A stretch of 64,000 bases of DNA from Polaromonas sp. OV174 (GCF_900112285.1 NZ_FOKZ01000004.1:1-64000); one strand, 5' to 3'. Positions 16,215-26,913 are shown, numbered from the stretch's first letter. Program-made: numbers and translations. The notes: a model not told the origin generated them from the letters alone.

Positions 16215-18200
16215 ATGAGTGCGCTTGAGATCACCTTGCTTTACCTGCTGGCTGCCGTGCTGGGGGTGGTGGCCTGCCGTTCGCTCAAATTACCGCCCAT
16301 GCTGGGCTATCTGGCCGTCGGCGTGCTGATTGGCCCACATGCGCTGGCGGTTGCGCAAAGCGCAGATGCGGTACGCCATCTGGGCGAGTTCGGCGTGGTG
16401 TTTCTGATGTTTGTGATCGGACTGGAATTCAACCTGTCCAAGCTGCGCTCCATGCGCCGCCATGTCTTTGGCCTGGGCCTGCTCCAGGTCTCGATGACCA
16501 TGATCTTTGTGACCTTCGGTTCATTGTTTCTGGCCAGCATGGCGCCCACTTTATGGACCATGGAGTGGCAGACCGCGCTGGCGCTGTCAGGCGCCATCGC
16601 CATGAGCAGCACGGCCATCGTGGTCAAGCTGCTGTCCGAACGCCTGGAGCTGGCCTCCGAGCATGGCCAGCGCGTGATGGGCGTGCTGCTGTTCCAGGAT
16701 CTGGCCGTGGTGCCGCTGCTGGTATTGATTCCGGCACTGGGTTCCTCTCCCGATCAACTCTTCATGGCGCTGGCGATTGCCGGTTTGAAAGCCACGCTGC
16801 TGGTCGGCCTGTTGCTGACTGGCGGCCAGCGCTTGATGCGCTGGTGGCTCACCATCGTGGCCAGGCGCAAAAGCGAAGAGCTGTTTGTCCTCAACCTGCT
16901 GCTGGTCACGCTGGCTCTTAGCTGGCTGACCGAGTTGGCGGGCCTGAGCCTGGCACTGGGCGCCTTCATCGCCGGCATGCTGATTTCGGAAACCGAGTAC
17001 AAGCACCAGGTCGAAACCGACATCCGGCCATTTCACGACGTCTTGCTGGGGCTTTTCTTCATCAGCGTCGGCATGATGCTGGACTGGCACGAGGTGGCAC
17101 GGCAGTGGGCGCTGGTGTTGCTGCTGCTGATACTGCCCGTTCTGTTCAAGCTGGTGCTGGTCACCGGGCTGGCACGCTGGCTGGGAGCAACCGGTGGCGT
17201 TTCTTTGCGCACCGGTCTGTATCTGGCACAGGCCGGTGAGTTCGGTTTTGTGCTGCTGTCGCTGGCGCAAGACAGCCGGCTGGTGCCGCCCACCTTGCTG
17301 AACGCCATCCTGGCCAGCATGGTGCTGTCCATGCTGGCCACGCCCTTCATCATCATGTACAGCAATCGCATCGTGCTGAAGCTGGTCGCCAGCGAATGGT
17401 TGCAGCAGTCGCTGCAGATGACCACCATTGCCAGCAAATCCATGAACGTCAACAAGCACGTCATCATTTGCGGCTACGGTCGCTGCGGCCAGAACCTGGG
17501 CCACATGCTGGAGCGCGAAGGCATTCCCTACATGGCACTGGATCTGGATCCGGATCGGGTGCGCCAGGCTGCAGCGGCCGGTGACTCGGTGGTGTTTGGC
17601 GATGCGGTGCGCCTACAGGCCTTGATGGCGGCCGGACTGTCCCGCGCCAGTGCCGTGGTGGTGACCTATCTGGATACCGCCAGCGCCCTGAAACTGCTGG
17701 CCAACGCACGCGCCCATGCGCCCACGGTACCGGTGATTGTGCGCACCGTGGACGACCAGGATCTGGAAAAATTGCAGGCTGCCGGCGCCACCGAAGTCGT
17801 GCCCGAAGCCATAGAAGGCAGCCTGATGCTGGCCAGCCATGCGCTGGCGCTGGTGGGTGTGCCCATGCGCCGCGTGATTCGTGTCGTACAGGACCAGCGC
17901 GATGCGCGCTACAACCTGCTGCGCGGTTATTTTCGCGGTGCCGACGATGACACCGTGGGCGAACTCGAACAAGAACGCCTGTCGACCGTGACACTGCCGC
18001 CCGGCAACAAGTCGGTCGGCCAAACACTGGGCGCGCTGGCCTTGCAGACCACCGGCGTGCGCGTTGTCAGCCTGCGGCGCGGCAATGGCAAAACCCAGAA
18101 GGCGCTTGAAGAAGCCTGGCTGGAAGAGGGTGACACCTTGGTGCTGTCCGGCAAGCCCGAGGCACTGGCCATCGCAGAGCAGGCGCTGCTGCGCGGCTGA
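16215..18200 (+). CDS. Kef-type potassium/proton antiporter (CPA2 family)
   Basis: A 661-residue CPA2 transporter. About twelve membrane helices cover residues 1-390, an RCK_N/TrkA-N nucleotide-binding domain starts near residue 413 ([15 protein letters not shown]) and a TrkA-C domain ends the protein. KefB/KefC proteins expel K+ during electrophile stress and are gated by glutathione adducts. The ATG at 16215 gives the standard N terminus [18 protein letters not shown]; longer upstream frames read through the kdsD promoter. In related genomes a kef gene often sits opposite kdsD. Confidence 0.92.
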   Translation: MSALEITLLYLLAAVLGVVACRSLKLPPMLGYLAVGVLIGPHALAVAQSADAVRHLGEFGVVFLMFVIGLEFNLSKLRSMRRHVFGLGLLQVSMTMIFVTFGSLFLASMAPTLWTMEWQTALALSGAIAMSSTAIVVKLLSERLELASEHGQRVMGVLLFQDLAVVPLLVLIPALGSSPDQLFMALAIAGLKATLLVGLLLTGGQRLMRWWLTIVARRKSEELFVLNLLLVTLALSWLTELAGLSLALGAFIAGMLISETEYKHQVETDIRPFHDVLLGLFFISVGMMLDWHEVARQWALVLLLLILPVLFKLVLVTGLARWLGATGGVSLRTGLYLAQAGEFGFVLLSLAQDSRLVPPTLLNAILASMVLSMLATPFIIMYSNRIVLKLVASEWLQQSLQMTTIASKSMNVNKHVIICGYGRCGQNLGHMLEREGIPYMALDLDPDRVRQAAAAGDSVVFGDAVRLQALMAAGLSRASAVVVTYLDTASALKLLANARAHAPTVPVIVRTVDDQDLEKLQAAGATEVVPEAIEGSLMLASHALALVGVPMRRVIRVVQDQRDARYNLLRGYFRGADDDTVGELEQERLSTVTLPPGNKSVGQTLGALALQTTGVRVVSLRRGNGKTQKALEEAWLEEGDTLVLSGKPEALAIAEQALLRG

Positions 18201-18274
18201 CGAACCGCACGCAAGCGGCGCGCCCCCCAAGGTACAGGGCAAAATGGAGAGCCACAGCACCACAGGCTGACACC

Positions 18275-18841
18275 ATGCCAAATACCCCAGACGCCTTCAA
18301 TTACGGCCCCTACCTGCGACGCCACATCCGCACCGTGCCCGACTGGCCGGCGCCCGGCGTGCAGTTTCGCGATATCACGCCGCTGCTGCAAAACCCCAAA
18401 GTCTTCAGAGTGCTGATTGATGCCTTTGTCCACCGATACATGGACCCGGCGCTACGCCCCGACGTGGTCGCTGGGCTGGATGCACGCGGCTTCATTCTGG
18501 GTGCGGTAGTGGCCTACGAGCTGAATGTCGGTTTTGTGCCGATACGCAAAAAAGGCAAGCTTCCCTTCACCACGGTCGAGGAAACCTACGAGCTGGAATA
18601 CGGCAGCGCCAGCGTCGAGCTGCACACAGACGCCGTCAAGGCTGGCGACAGGGTGCTGCTGATTGACGACCTGATCGCCACCGGTGGCACCATGATGGCG
18701 GGTAAAAAGCTGCTGGAAAAGCTGGGGGCCACGGTGACCGAAGGCGCCGCCATTGTTGACCTGCCGGAGCTCGGTGGTTCGGCCAGGTTGCGGACCGCAG
18801 GCCTGCCTTTATTCACATTGCTAGATTTTTCCGGTCACTGA
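18275..18841 (+). CDS. apt: Adenine phosphoribosyltransferase
   Basis: A 188-residue type I phosphoribosyltransferase that salvages adenine to AMP with PRPP. The PRPP-binding motif [14 protein letters not shown] is present, with the N-terminal hood [21 protein letters not shown] typical of Apt. Single gene 74 bp after the Kef antiporter; possible read-through but no clear functional link. Confidence 0.95.
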   Translation: MPNTPDAFNYGPYLRRHIRTVPDWPAPGVQFRDITPLLQNPKVFRVLIDAFVHRYMDPALRPDVVAGLDARGFILGAVVAYELNVGFVPIRKKGKLPFTTVEETYELEYGSASVELHTDAVKAGDRVLLIDDLIATGGTMMAGKKLLEKLGATVTEGAAIVDLPELGGSARLRTAGLPLFTLLDFSGH

Positions 18842-18960
18842 ACCATCACCCACCGACGGGCGAGATTACTATAAAAACAATAGCATTTAACGCCCGTTGA
18901 ATAACGACAAACCTTGTTTTTTCTTATTATTTTCCTTCCCAATCAACCAGCTTGCCCGGC

Positions 18961-19674
18961 TTAATTGAGTTCGCCATATTGGGTATTGCTAAGCCCCGGA
19001 GAAGCAGCTGATTCAGCTCTCTCGGTATCTGCAAAGTCATTGACCTGCGGCGAGTAACGCAAACCGCGGCGAGCTTCAATGCGCTTTTCTGGCGCCACGG
19101 AGGTGCTGCGTGCGGACGCCGCCAGCAGGGCTTGGCGAAAGGCCGTCACTTCATCCGCCTGAATCGGCTCGTAACGCGAGGCCTGCGGTTTGACCGGTTT
19201 GGCTAACGCATCAGACGCTGGCGCTGCATGAGCTTCGGATTTTTTCACCACATCGACTTCAAGCACGCGCCAGTACACGGCGGGCACGGTAATTTCAAAC
19301 CGCTGTTTGGCGTCTTGCACCATCAAGGCCTCAATCTCGCCAAGCCGAGGTGTCGGGGCAGCGGAGGCCTTGACCAGATCCATCATGACCAAAAACTCGT
19401 TACCGCCCTGGTCCAGCGACAGCACTTTGAACTTGTAGCTGGCAGACAAGACGCCGGCCCGGGTCATGGTTTCACGGATCGCCACATAGAGCTGTTCGCG
19501 GCGTGCATGACGTTTGGCTTTGCGCTCATCAGCAGAACCGCTGACCTCTGCTTGCGGACGCTGAAACGGCACCGCGCCGGCTTGCTCATGCCTCTTGAGC
19601 GCACGTGTTGCGCCATCAGGAGGCGTCGCTCTGGCGGAGCGGGAATGGCCTGAAAACCAGTTGAAAAAAGACAT
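18961..19674 (-). CDS. Conserved hypothetical protein
   Basis: I do not recognise a named family. The 237-residue product begins MSFFNWFSGHSRSAR and has no signal peptide or membrane helix. Residues about 50-150 look folded (a basic helix AKRHARREQLYVAIRETMTRAG, then strands), while both ends are rich in Ala, Pro and Ser and probably disordered. It may be a lineage-specific cytoplasmic protein of Burkholderiales. Convergent with apt; a diverged interspersed repeat lies between them. Confidence 0.7.
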   Translation of the reverse strand: MSFFNWFSGHSRSARATPPDGATRALKRHEQAGAVPFQRPQAEVSGSADERKAKRHARREQLYVAIRETMTRAGVLSASYKFKVLSLDQGGNEFLVMMDLVKASAAPTPRLGEIEALMVQDAKQRFEITVPAVYWRVLEVDVVKKSEAHAAPASDALAKPVKPQASRYEPIQADEVTAFRQALLAASARSTSVAPEKRIEARRGLRYSPQVNDFADTERAESAASPGLSNTQYGELN

Positions 19675-19847
19675 CTTTGCGCTTTTCTGCAGGCCACAGA
19701 CGGCTTGCCATTGTTGTTGAATCCAGCGGATTCAGTTTAGCAATGAGCAACTGAATTCACTAGGATGAACAGAGCCGTATTTCTGCTTTTTTGTGGCATT
19801 CCCAACACTGTCACGACGCTGCAATAGCGGCTTGAACACGGTAGGGA

Positions 19848-20339
19848 TCAGGTGACCGCCACACGCCGGGGACGGTTGTACAAGCGCTTGGCCATCACGG
19901 CCCCCATGGCCAGCGTCAACTCCAGTGCAATCGGGCTGTGACGGTTGGCCATTTCCTGAAAGCGTGTGGAAGTCAAACTCCACAGCTTGCAGGGCGTGGC
20001 AGCATGCACCGTGGCGCTGCGCGGCTGAGACGCGAAAAAAGTGCCTTCACCCAGCACAGTACCTGCGCTCACCATAGCCATCCGAACTCGCGCCTTTTCG
20101 TCTTTGTAATGCACGCTCAGGCTACCGCTTTCGATGAAATACAAAGTACGGTCGGTTGTGCCTTGCTCCATCAAAACCTGCCCATTGTTCAGGGTAAATG
20201 GCTGCATATAGGTTGCCAAAATATCCCAGTGAGGCTGGCTGAATTGGCAACTCAAGGCATCGCTCGCTTGGGAATGTGTGATGGCCTGGGCCAAACCTCG
20301 GATATCAGAACGGACGGCGGTGAGTAATGGTGCATTCAT
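19848..20339 (-). CDS. Cyclic nucleotide-binding domain protein
   Basis: A 163-residue protein that is essentially one cNMP-binding (Crp N-terminal) domain: YFIESGSLSVHYKD and GTVLGEGTFFASQPRSATVHA form the beta-roll and phosphate-binding cassette. It lacks the C-terminal helix-turn-helix of Crp/Fnr, so it is not itself a DNA-binding regulator. It may sense a nucleotide and act on a partner. No partner is obvious in the neighbourhood. Confidence 0.82.
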   Translation of the reverse strand: MNAPLLTAVRSDIRGLAQAITHSQASDALSCQFSQPHWDILATYMQPFTLNNGQVLMEQGTTDRTLYFIESGSLSVHYKDEKARVRMAMVSAGTVLGEGTFFASQPRSATVHAATPCKLWSLTSTRFQEMANRHSPIALELTLAMGAVMAKRLYNRPRRVAVT

Positions 20340-20480
20340 GGTGGACGGAAGATACCTTTGACCTACAAAAGCTGCAAGGGTAATTACCCATTAGCCAGGC
20401 TACTTTATGCCAACGCATCTTGCTGGTTTTGTCATCTTGTCATCCTCGCAGCCTCGCAGCCTCGCGTATGCTGGCTGAAT

Positions 20481-21917
20481 CTACTTCCCGATACAGAATC
20501 TGGAAAAGATCTCGCCCAGCAAGTCGTCCGAGCTGAAAGCGCCGGTGATCTCACTCAACTGAAGTTGCGCCTGGCGTAAATCCTCGGCCAGCAAATCCAG
20601 CGCCGGTTGTGAGGCCAGTAGCTGAGCCGATGCGGTTTCCAACCCGGCTTGCACCTTGTGCAGCGCATGTACATGGCGTTCACGCGCCATGAATACCCCT
20701 TCGGGCGCGGCCTGCCAGCCCACCACCTGCAGCAACAGCTGGCGCAAAGCTTGCAGACCAGTGCCGGTTTTTGCCGAAATTTGCACGCCGCCAGAGATTT
20801 TTTTCAACAGCGCAGCGCTGGCCATGTCGCACTTGTTCCAGACATCGATGACCGGCGTATTTTTTGCAAGCTTTTGGCTTAATTCCCTTGCTATCTGTGC
20901 GTCATCAGCTATGTAATTAATAGCATTACCGGCCGAACCCTCATCTTCTTGCCGGGTCATGTCGTGCAAAAACAGCACGGCATCCGCCGTTTCAATTTCT
21001 GCCCAAGCGCGCTCCACGCCAATTTTCTCCACCTCGTCCAGCGCATCACGCAAACCGGCGGTATCCACCACATGCAGGGGCACGCCCTCTATCTGTATCA
21101 GCTGCGACACCTTGTCGCGCGTGGTGCCGGCGATCGGCGTGACGATGGCCAACTCGGCGCCGGCCAGCGCATTGAGCAGCGAGCTCTTGCCGGCATTGGG
21201 CTGGCCGGCAATCACCACCTTGATGCCCTCGCGCAAAATCGCCCCCTGGGTGGCACGCTGCAAGACGCCCGCCAGCGTGGTCTGCAAGCGCAGCAACTGA
21301 CCCTGGGCATCGGCCTTTTGCAAAAAGTCTATGTCTTCTTCCGGAAAATCCAGCGTCGCCTCTACCAGCATGCGCAAATGAATCAGCTGCTCCAGCAAGG
21401 TATTAACGGCCAGTGAAAACTCGCCTGACATGGAACGCGCTGCCGAACGGGCCGCCGTTTCGGTGCTGGCGTCAATCAGATCGGCAATGGCTTCGGCCTG
21501 TGCCAAATCGATCTTGTCATTGAGAAAGGCGCGTTCGGTGAATTCGCCCGGTTGCGCCACGCGAAGCAAGGGCAGGGAGGCTTGGCCCGTCACCGGATCC
21601 AGAGCAGCGCCGGCTTCCAGGCAACGCGCCAGCAATAGTTGCAACACCACTGGCCCGCCATGGGCCTGCAGTTCCAGCACGTCTTCACCGGTGTAAGAAT
21701 GAGGCGCGGGGAAATGAATCGCCAAGCCCTGATCTATGACCTGACCCAGGGCATCGCGAAAAGGCAAGTAGGTGGCCTGGCGCGGCGACAGGGAGCGCCC
21801 GCAAACGGCGGCAATCACCGCTGCAATCTGCTGACCGGAAACGCGGACTATGCCCACCGCTCCCCGACCGGGTGCTGTGGCAATAGCGACGATGGGATGG
21901 TGATGTCGGGCCAACAT
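20481..21917 (-). CDS. mnmE: tRNA-modifying GTPase MnmE
   Basis: A 478-residue MnmE/TrmE. With MnmG it adds the carboxymethylaminomethyl group to U34 of certain tRNAs. The N-terminal THF-binding domain ([20 protein letters not shown]), helical domain, G domain ([25 protein letters not shown]) and the C-terminal CIGK are present. The start at ATG 21917 gives [14 protein letters not shown]. Between DAVLFLHD and NKCD the loop is longer than in E. coli by about a dozen residues, and that segment (about residues 331-347) matches the interspersed repeat. Confidence 0.95.
   Translation of the reverse strand: MLARHHHPIVAIATAPGRGAVGIVRVSGQQIAAVIAAVCGRSLSPRQATYLPFRDALGQVIDQGLAIHFPAPHSYTGEDVLELQAHGGPVVLQLLLARCLEAGAALDPVTGQASLPLLRVAQPGEFTERAFLNDKIDLAQAEAIADLIDASTETAARSAARSMSGEFSLAVNTLLEQLIHLRMLVEATLDFPEEDIDFLQKADAQGQLLRLQTTLAGVLQRATQGAILREGIKVVIAGQPNAGKSSLLNALAGAELAIVTPIAGTTRDKVSQLIQIEGVPLHVVDTAGLRDALDEVEKIGVERAWAEIETADAVLFLHDMTRQEDEGSAGNAINYIADDAQIARELSQKLAKNTPVIDVWNKCDMASAALLKKISGGVQISAKTGTGLQALRQLLLQVVGWQAAPEGVFMARERHVHALHKVQAGLETASAQLLASQPALDLLAEDLRQAQLQLSEITGAFSSDDLLGEIFSRFCIGK
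20876..20927 (-). repeat. AATAGC interspersed repeat inside mnmE
   Basis: On the minus strand this reads AATGCTATTAATTACATAGC, then TGATGACGCACAGATAGC and a GGGAATTAAGCC tail. The order and core (GCTATTAAT, ATAGCTG-TGACGC, AAGCC) match the intergenic copies at 33651-33706 and 59455-59513. It is in frame and is read as [17 protein letters not shown] of the MnmE G domain. Confidence 0.6.
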
Positions 21918-21933
21918 AAAGCTTCGCAATGTT

Positions 21934-21956
21934 AAAGGGCCGCTTAGCGGCCCTTT
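21934..21956. terminator. Perfect hairpin between yidC and mnmE
   Basis: AAAGGGCCGC and GCGGCCCTTT pair fully around TTA. On the yidC-mnmE (minus) strand only three T residues follow the stem, so termination there would be partial; the plus strand has a better T run. It may attenuate mnmE relative to yidC. Confidence 0.6.
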
Positions 21957-21959
21957 TTA

Positions 21960-23666
21960 TTATTTGAACTTCGGCAGATTGAACTGCGGCGGAACACCCA
22001 TCCGGGTATTGATGACCCATTGCTGGGTAATCGACAAGATGTTGTTGGTGATCCAGTACAAGACCAGGCCGGCCGGGAAGAAGAAGAACATCACGCTGAA
22101 AATCAGCGGCATGAACCACATCAGCTTGGCCTGCATCGGATCAGGCGGCGCGGGATTGAGCGCGGTCTGCAGCATGGTGGTCAAGGCCATCACGACCGGC
22201 AAGATGTAATACGGATCGGGCGAAGACAAGTCCTTGATCCACAAGATCCATGGTGCGCCGCGCATTTCGACGCTGGACAAAAGCACCCAGTACAGGGCAA
22301 TGAAGACCGGAATCTGGATCATGATGGGGAAGCAGCCGCCCATAGGGTTGACCTTTTCCTCACGGTAAATCTTCATCATCGCCTGCTGCATTTCCTGCGG
22401 CTTGTCTTTCAGGCGTTCGCGCATTTCCGTGATTTTCGGATTGATGGCCTTCATCTTGGCCATGCTGGCATAGGCCTTGGCGTTGAGCCAATAAAACGCG
22501 ATTTTCAGCAGCAGCACCAGCGCCACGATGGACCAGCCCCAGTTCTGGATGAAGCTGTGCAGCTTGTCGAGCAGCCAGTACAGCGGCTTGGCCAGAATGG
22601 TCAGCCAGCCATAGTCCTTCACCAGTTCCAGGCCAGGCGCCAGAGCTTCCAGCACTTTTTCTTCCTGAGGGCCAACAAAAAACTTGGAATCTATGGTCTT
22701 GGTCGCACCGGGTGCAATGCTGTCCAGCGGCGTAATCATGCCCACGGCATACAAATTCGTGTCGACCTTGCGCAAAAACAGGTCGCGCTTGATGCCGTCA
22801 GCCAGAATCCAGGCCGAGGCAAAGTAATGCTGCACCATGGCTACATAACCGTTGGTGGCCTGTTTCTCCACATCGACCTTGTTGTTTTCAATGTCCTTGA
22901 ACTCAACTTTTTGGTATTTCTTGGCTTCGGTGTAAATCGCCGGACCGGTGAAAGTTGAGTAAAACGACGATTCTCCAGGCGGCTTGTTGCCGTCGCGTAC
23001 CAATTGCAGATAGAGCTGAGGCGCCACCGGCGCGCTGCCGGTGTTGATCACCTCATGGCGCACCGCTAGGTCATACGCACCACGCTTGATGGTGTAGGTC
23101 TTGAGCAGCTTGACGCCACCGATGTCGGCCGACTCAAACTTGACTTGCAATTCATTCTGGCCGTCTTTCAAGACACGCTCGCCAGGCAGCAAGGTCATCA
23201 GTGTTTTGTGCGTCGGGAAAGCACCGCCCGTACTGCCTGCAACCAGACCCGATTGCGCGACATAAACACGGTTGGCGCTTTCATCCAGCAGCACAAAACC
23301 CTGCTCTTTGTGCGCCATATCCTTATATTTGTTGAACGCCGAGTGAACCAGCGTTCCACCTTCACTGTCAAAAGTCAGGCTGAGCACATCAGTGTTCACC
23401 ACCACACGCTCTTTGGCAGCGGCGGGCGTTATAGAAGGTGCGCCCGTTGGCACCGTGCCTGGCGTCGCGCTCACTGGCGACGGCACTGCGGCGGCACCGC
23501 TGCCGGCAGCCGACGCGGCTGCGCTGACGACAGGTGCCTTGGCAGTCTGGCTGCTGGAAGGGAAAAAAGTGGCTTTGTGGCCATTAAAGACCTGCCATTG
23601 GTCCCACAACAAGACCATGGAGAAACCAAAAATCACCCACAAAATGGTGCGGCGGATGTCGTTCAT
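21960..23666 (-). CDS. yidC: Membrane protein insertase YidC
   Basis: A 568-residue YidC. An N-terminal membrane anchor (MNDIRRTILWVIFGFSMVLL) is followed by a linker rich in Ala, Ser and Pro, a large periplasmic domain, and the conserved C-terminal five-helix insertase core (NPMGGCFPIMIQIPVFIALY; LNPAPPDPMQAKLMWFMPL). It inserts and folds inner-membrane proteins with or without Sec. Overlaps yidD by 4 bp in the rpmH-rnpA-yidD-yidC-mnmE run. Confidence 0.97.
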   Translation of the reverse strand: MNDIRRTILWVIFGFSMVLLWDQWQVFNGHKATFFPSSSQTAKAPVVSAAASAAGSGAAAVPSPVSATPGTVPTGAPSITPAAAKERVVVNTDVLSLTFDSEGGTLVHSAFNKYKDMAHKEQGFVLLDESANRVYVAQSGLVAGSTGGAFPTHKTLMTLLPGERVLKDGQNELQVKFESADIGGVKLLKTYTIKRGAYDLAVRHEVINTGSAPVAPQLYLQLVRDGNKPPGESSFYSTFTGPAIYTEAKKYQKVEFKDIENNKVDVEKQATNGYVAMVQHYFASAWILADGIKRDLFLRKVDTNLYAVGMITPLDSIAPGATKTIDSKFFVGPQEEKVLEALAPGLELVKDYGWLTILAKPLYWLLDKLHSFIQNWGWSIVALVLLLKIAFYWLNAKAYASMAKMKAINPKITEMRERLKDKPQEMQQAMMKIYREEKVNPMGGCFPIMIQIPVFIALYWVLLSSVEMRGAPWILWIKDLSSPDPYYILPVVMALTTMLQTALNPAPPDPMQAKLMWFMPLIFSVMFFFFPAGLVLYWITNNILSITQQWVINTRMGVPPQFNLPKFK

Positions 23667-23977
23667 GACGGCGTCTTTTTAGAAGGAATAGAAGCCGCGG
23701 GCGTGAGCAGGCGGCTGAAAAGGGAAGCAGAATTCGTGGCCGGCACCGGATCGTGTCCGCCATCACACCAGGGCTGGCAGCGTGCCAGTCGGCTCAGCGT
23801 CAGGTAGCTACCCTTGAGCGCACCGTGTTCTTGCAATGCTTGCAAGGAATAAACCGAGCAACTGGGTTCAAACCGGCAGGACGCACCCAGCCAGGGACTG
23901 AGCAATAAGCGATAGCCCTTGACCAAACCGATCAGCACGGTTTTCGGCAAACGCGTCAGGGTGGCGATTGCGTTCAC
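23663..23977 (-). CDS. yidD: Membrane protein insertion efficiency factor YidD
   Basis: A 104-residue YidD. The family core RLLLSPWLGASCRFEPSCSVYSLQAL, with its conserved cysteines, is present, followed by LARCQPWCDGGHDPVP. YidD helps YidC-dependent insertion of inner-membrane proteins. Overlaps both rnpA (4 bp) and yidC (4 bp). Confidence 0.94.
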   Translation of the reverse strand: MNAIATLTRLPKTVLIGLVKGYRLLLSPWLGASCRFEPSCSVYSLQALQEHGALKGSYLTLSRLARCQPWCDGGHDPVPATNSASLFSRLLTPAASIPSKKTPS

Positions 23978-24393
23978 GACGCCTTCGCTCCTGCCAACAT
24001 CAACACCTGCATTTCGGCCCGCACCGCCTGCTTGAGCAGTTCCGAGCTGGCGCTGACAAATTCCGTACGGGGAAAACCGCGGCGCAAGCGAACCACAAAT
24101 GCGGCTTGCGGATATTGCTGAGAAAAATCAGCACTCACGGTGTAGATCTGTCGTTTGATAGCGTTGCGCGTTGCAGCGCGTTTCGCCCAACGTTTTGGAA
24201 CCATCGCGCCTATCCACATTGCCTGGACGGGAAACAACACAGGCGTATTGACCCGTTTGTCGGACTCTTCTTGCGCCGCCTTCACGTCCAGCGCATTGCG
24301 ATGCAATGCGAAGTGCGTTGTTTTTGCAACGATGGCGCCGGCAAGAACTGCCTGAAACTGAGGTCGGGTTTTCAGCCGTAGCACTAGTGCCAA
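23974..24393 (-). CDS. rnpA: Ribonuclease P protein component
   Basis: A 139-residue RnpA, the protein subunit of RNase P that matures tRNA 5' ends. The signature KRWAKRAATRNAIKRQIY contains the conserved basic R..NxxKR helix. The start is uncertain: TTG at 24393 gives MALVLRLKTRPQF, GTG at 24384 is an alternative; no ATG suits the family N terminus. It follows rpmH as in nearly all bacteria. Confidence 0.93.
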   Translation of the reverse strand: MALVLRLKTRPQFQAVLAGAIVAKTTHFALHRNALDVKAAQEESDKRVNTPVLFPVQAMWIGAMVPKRWAKRAATRNAIKRQIYTVSADFSQQYPQAAFVVRLRRGFPRTEFVSASSELLKQAVRAEMQVLMLAGAKAS

Positions 24394-24442
24394 GCGTCAG
24401 CTCAACAGCAAAAACGGCACATGGCCTGCAAAAAAAACTGGC

Positions 24443-24577
24443 TTAGACAGCCAGACGCTTGCGACCTTTGGCGCGGCGTGCAGCGATAACTGCGCGGCCG
24501 CCACGCGTTTTCATGCGGGTCAAAAAGCCGTGCGTACGTGCGCGCTTAACTTTGGATGGTTGGTATGTGCGTTTCAT
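24443..24577 (-). CDS. rpmH: 50S ribosomal protein L34
   Basis: A 44-residue, highly basic protein that I read as [20 protein letters not shown] and onward, ending GRKRLAV. This is the normal length and sequence of L34, one of the most conserved markers of the origin region. It is the first gene of the leftward rpmH-rnpA-yidD-yidC-mnmE run and faces away from oriC and dnaA. Confidence 0.97.
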   Translation of the reverse strand: MKRTYQPSKVKRARTHGFLTRMKTRGGRAVIAARRAKGRKRLAV

Positions 24578-25518
24578 GATAAATCCTACTAGCCCTACCG
24601 GGCCTGTTACTGGGCTGTCAGCTACAAAACTTCCCCGGGCGATTCGAATGATTTTTAGGCCGAAAAACGGCCCTTTTTGTAAGTCCAGGGACTTGCATTA
24701 CTGCAGCGACAAGCTTTGAAGACGAATCAACAAGCAAGACTGCGCAGGCAGCGTTAAGCCGCAACGAATCGGGGAAACCCGTGATTATCGCAGATTTCCC
24801 AATCCTGGCAACAAGTTAGCGCTGATGTCGTCAGCAAGGGGTGAAATCAGACGGCTCGAATAGCTATTGCAAGCCTCACAACGCCAATGAAAAGAAATTT
24901 TCTGGCGTGCTGGTTTTCTCTCGGTAACTTCGATTTCTGGTCCCACTTTCGGCAACTTACAGCGATTTGGATGAAAAAACGACTTGGAATGAGTGTTCGA
25001 GGCAAAGCCGACGAGGCTATGTTTTTTGGATCGCCTGATTTTTCTATCTCTTCTTTAATTCTTTAATTCAAAATAGTAGTAGTGGTAAGGGATGCCACTA
25101 TCTGTGGATAAGTTGTTTTTCCCTTTAAAAATCATCTGCTTAGGATTTGTTTAACCTTGTGCCAAGCTATTACGGAAGTCTGCTGCCATATATGAACAAC
25201 TGTCAAAAGCTAACTTTCCCTGTGGATAAGTAGGTAGTTGTTCAAAAGTTGTCCCCAAAGTTATGTGACAAACCCAGTTTTTTCAAAAAAATAGTAAAAA
25301 AGTACTGCTTTTATGCAAAACTTCTTCTTGGCTTCATGTTTGATTTCGTCTTCGTCATGACTTCTTATTCAGAGTCAGCGCACTCAGCCAGATCAACCGA
25401 GAAGCCCCAATCTTGTGGATAACTAGCTGTCACGACTACAATTACGGGTGTCCAAAATTAACAATATCCACAAGCAGCTACAGCCTGCTTTGCACCCGCA
25501 GCCTGGTCAAAAGTCGTC
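24578..25518. other. oriC: Chromosomal replication origin region (rpmH-dnaA)
   Basis: A 941-bp gene-free stretch, AT-rich relative to the genome. DnaA boxes in the TGTGGATAA orientation lie at 25103-25111, 25221-25229 and 25414-25422, with a one-mismatch box at 25464-25472 (ATATCCACA). A tandem TCTTTAAT pair and three TAG triplets (25074-25082) mark a likely unwinding element. Promoters for rpmH (left) and dnaA (right) must also lie here. The first 250 bp next to rpmH show no clear signal to me. Confidence 0.88.
25052..25163 (+). repeat. Left arm of a 112-bp inverted repeat flanking dnaA
   Basis: It contains, in order, an AT-rich tandem TCTTTAAT, the triplets TAGTAGTAG (25074-25082), 20 bp, a perfect DnaA box (25103-25111), a poly-T/poly-A tract and TTTGTTTAACCTTGTGCC. 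The same series is present in inverted orientation at 27060-27171. The two arms align without gaps at roughly 80-85 percent identity by eye. Confidence 0.9.
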
Positions 25519-26913
25519 ATGAGTGAGGCATCCGTCAATAGCCTGAGTCAGGATTTGTGGCAGACCTGTGTTGACCATTTGGCCCAGGAATTACCTGAAC
25601 AGCAGTTCAACACCTGGATTCGTCCATTGGTGGTCATAGTCGCCCCCGACCTGTCAAAAGTCACCGTTCAGGTTGGTAATCGCTTCAAACTGGACTGGGT
25701 TCGGGCCCAGTACGCCGCTCGTATTGCGGCCTTGCTCGAAAAAATATCGGGCCAGCGAATTCCCATAGAGTTAGCGCTCGCTCCCAGGGAAGCGCCTGCA
25801 AAATCAGATGTATTGATACGAAAATTTGATGCCATAGGGGTGTCTGAGCCGGCTAACTTGGGTGCGCCCGAGGAAACTGCCGCGTCCGCGTTCAAGAACC
25901 GGATCAATACCGCGCTGACCTTCGACACTTTGATTGAAGGCACGGCCAACCGCATGGGCCGGGCTGCCGCGCTTCATGTGGCCAGCAGTCTGGGTCAGCT
26001 TTACAACCCTTTGTTTATCTATGGCGGCGTCGGTCTGGGCAAGACCCATTTGATGCATGCCATCGGCAACAAACTGTTGGCGGATAACCCTGCGGCCAAA
26101 GTTCTCTACATCCATGCGGAGCAATTTGTATCGGATGTGGTTAAAGCCTATCAGCGCAAGACTTTTGACGAGTTCAAAGAGCGTTATCACTCGCTGGATT
26201 TGCTGCTGATCGACGATGTGCAGTTTCTGGCCAACAAGGATCGCACTCAGGAGGAGTTTTTCAACGCCTTTGAGGCCTTGCTGACTAAAAAATCACACAT
26301 CGTGATGACCAGCGACACTTATCCCAAGGGTTTGACCGACATCCATGAACGCCTGGTGTCGCGCTTCGATTCCGGTCTGACGGTGGCCATTGAGCCGCCG
26401 GAACTGGAAATGCGCGTCGCCATTCTGATTCGCAAGGCCGATACCGAGGGTGCGGTCATGCCCGAAGAGGTGGCATTTTTTGTCGCCAAGAACGTCCGCT
26501 CCAACGTGCGTGAGCTGGAAGGCGCCTTGCGCAAAATACTGGCGTACTCGCGTTTCAACCACAAGGAAATCTCGATTCAGCTGGCCCGGGAGGCCCTGCG
26601 CGACCTGTTGTCAATCCAGAACCGGCAGATTTCCGTTGAAAACATCCAGAAGACGGTCGCCGACTATTACAAGATCAAGGTCGCCGACATGTATTCCAAG
26701 AAGCGGCCAGCCAGCATCGCCAGACCGCGCCAGATTGCCATGTACCTGGCCAAGGAGTTGACGCAAAAGAGCTTGCCGGAAATTGGCGAGCTCTTTGGCG
26801 GCCGCGACCACACCACGGTGCTGCATGCGGTACGCAAAATGGCCGCCGAACGCCAGTTGATGACCGAACTCAACCAGCAACTCCACGTGCTGGAGCAAAC
26901 CCTTAAGGGCTAA
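25519..26913 (+). CDS. dnaA: Chromosomal replication initiator DnaA
   Basis: A 464-residue DnaA. Domain I (residues 1-90) binds DnaB and regulators, a short linker follows, the AAA+ domain III has Walker [10 protein letters not shown] (K175) and Walker [11 protein letters not shown], and domain IV ends with the box-recognition signature [15 protein letters not shown]. It melts oriC and loads the helicase. The gene lies between two inverted origin-like elements. dnaN follows after 275 bp. Confidence 0.98.
   Translation: MSEASVNSLSQDLWQTCVDHLAQELPEQQFNTWIRPLVVIVAPDLSKVTVQVGNRFKLDWVRAQYAARIAALLEKISGQRIPIELALAPREAPAKSDVLIRKFDAIGVSEPANLGAPEETAASAFKNRINTALTFDTLIEGTANRMGRAAALHVASSLGQLYNPLFIYGGVGLGKTHLMHAIGNKLLADNPAAKVLYIHAEQFVSDVVKAYQRKTFDEFKERYHSLDLLLIDDVQFLANKDRTQEEFFNAFEALLTKKSHIVMTSDTYPKGLTDIHERLVSRFDSGLTVAIEPPELEMRVAILIRKADTEGAVMPEEVAFFVAKNVRSNVRELEGALRKILAYSRFNHKEISIQLAREALRDLLSIQNRQISVENIQKTVADYYKIKVADMYSKKRPASIARPRQIAMYLAKELTQKSLPEIGELFGGRDHTTVLHAVRKMAAERQLMTELNQQLHVLEQTLKG

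Noticed and set aside
24459-24719. Open frame overlapping rpmH on the opposite strand
   Set aside because: rpmH is certain here and the frame is arginine/proline shadow sequence.
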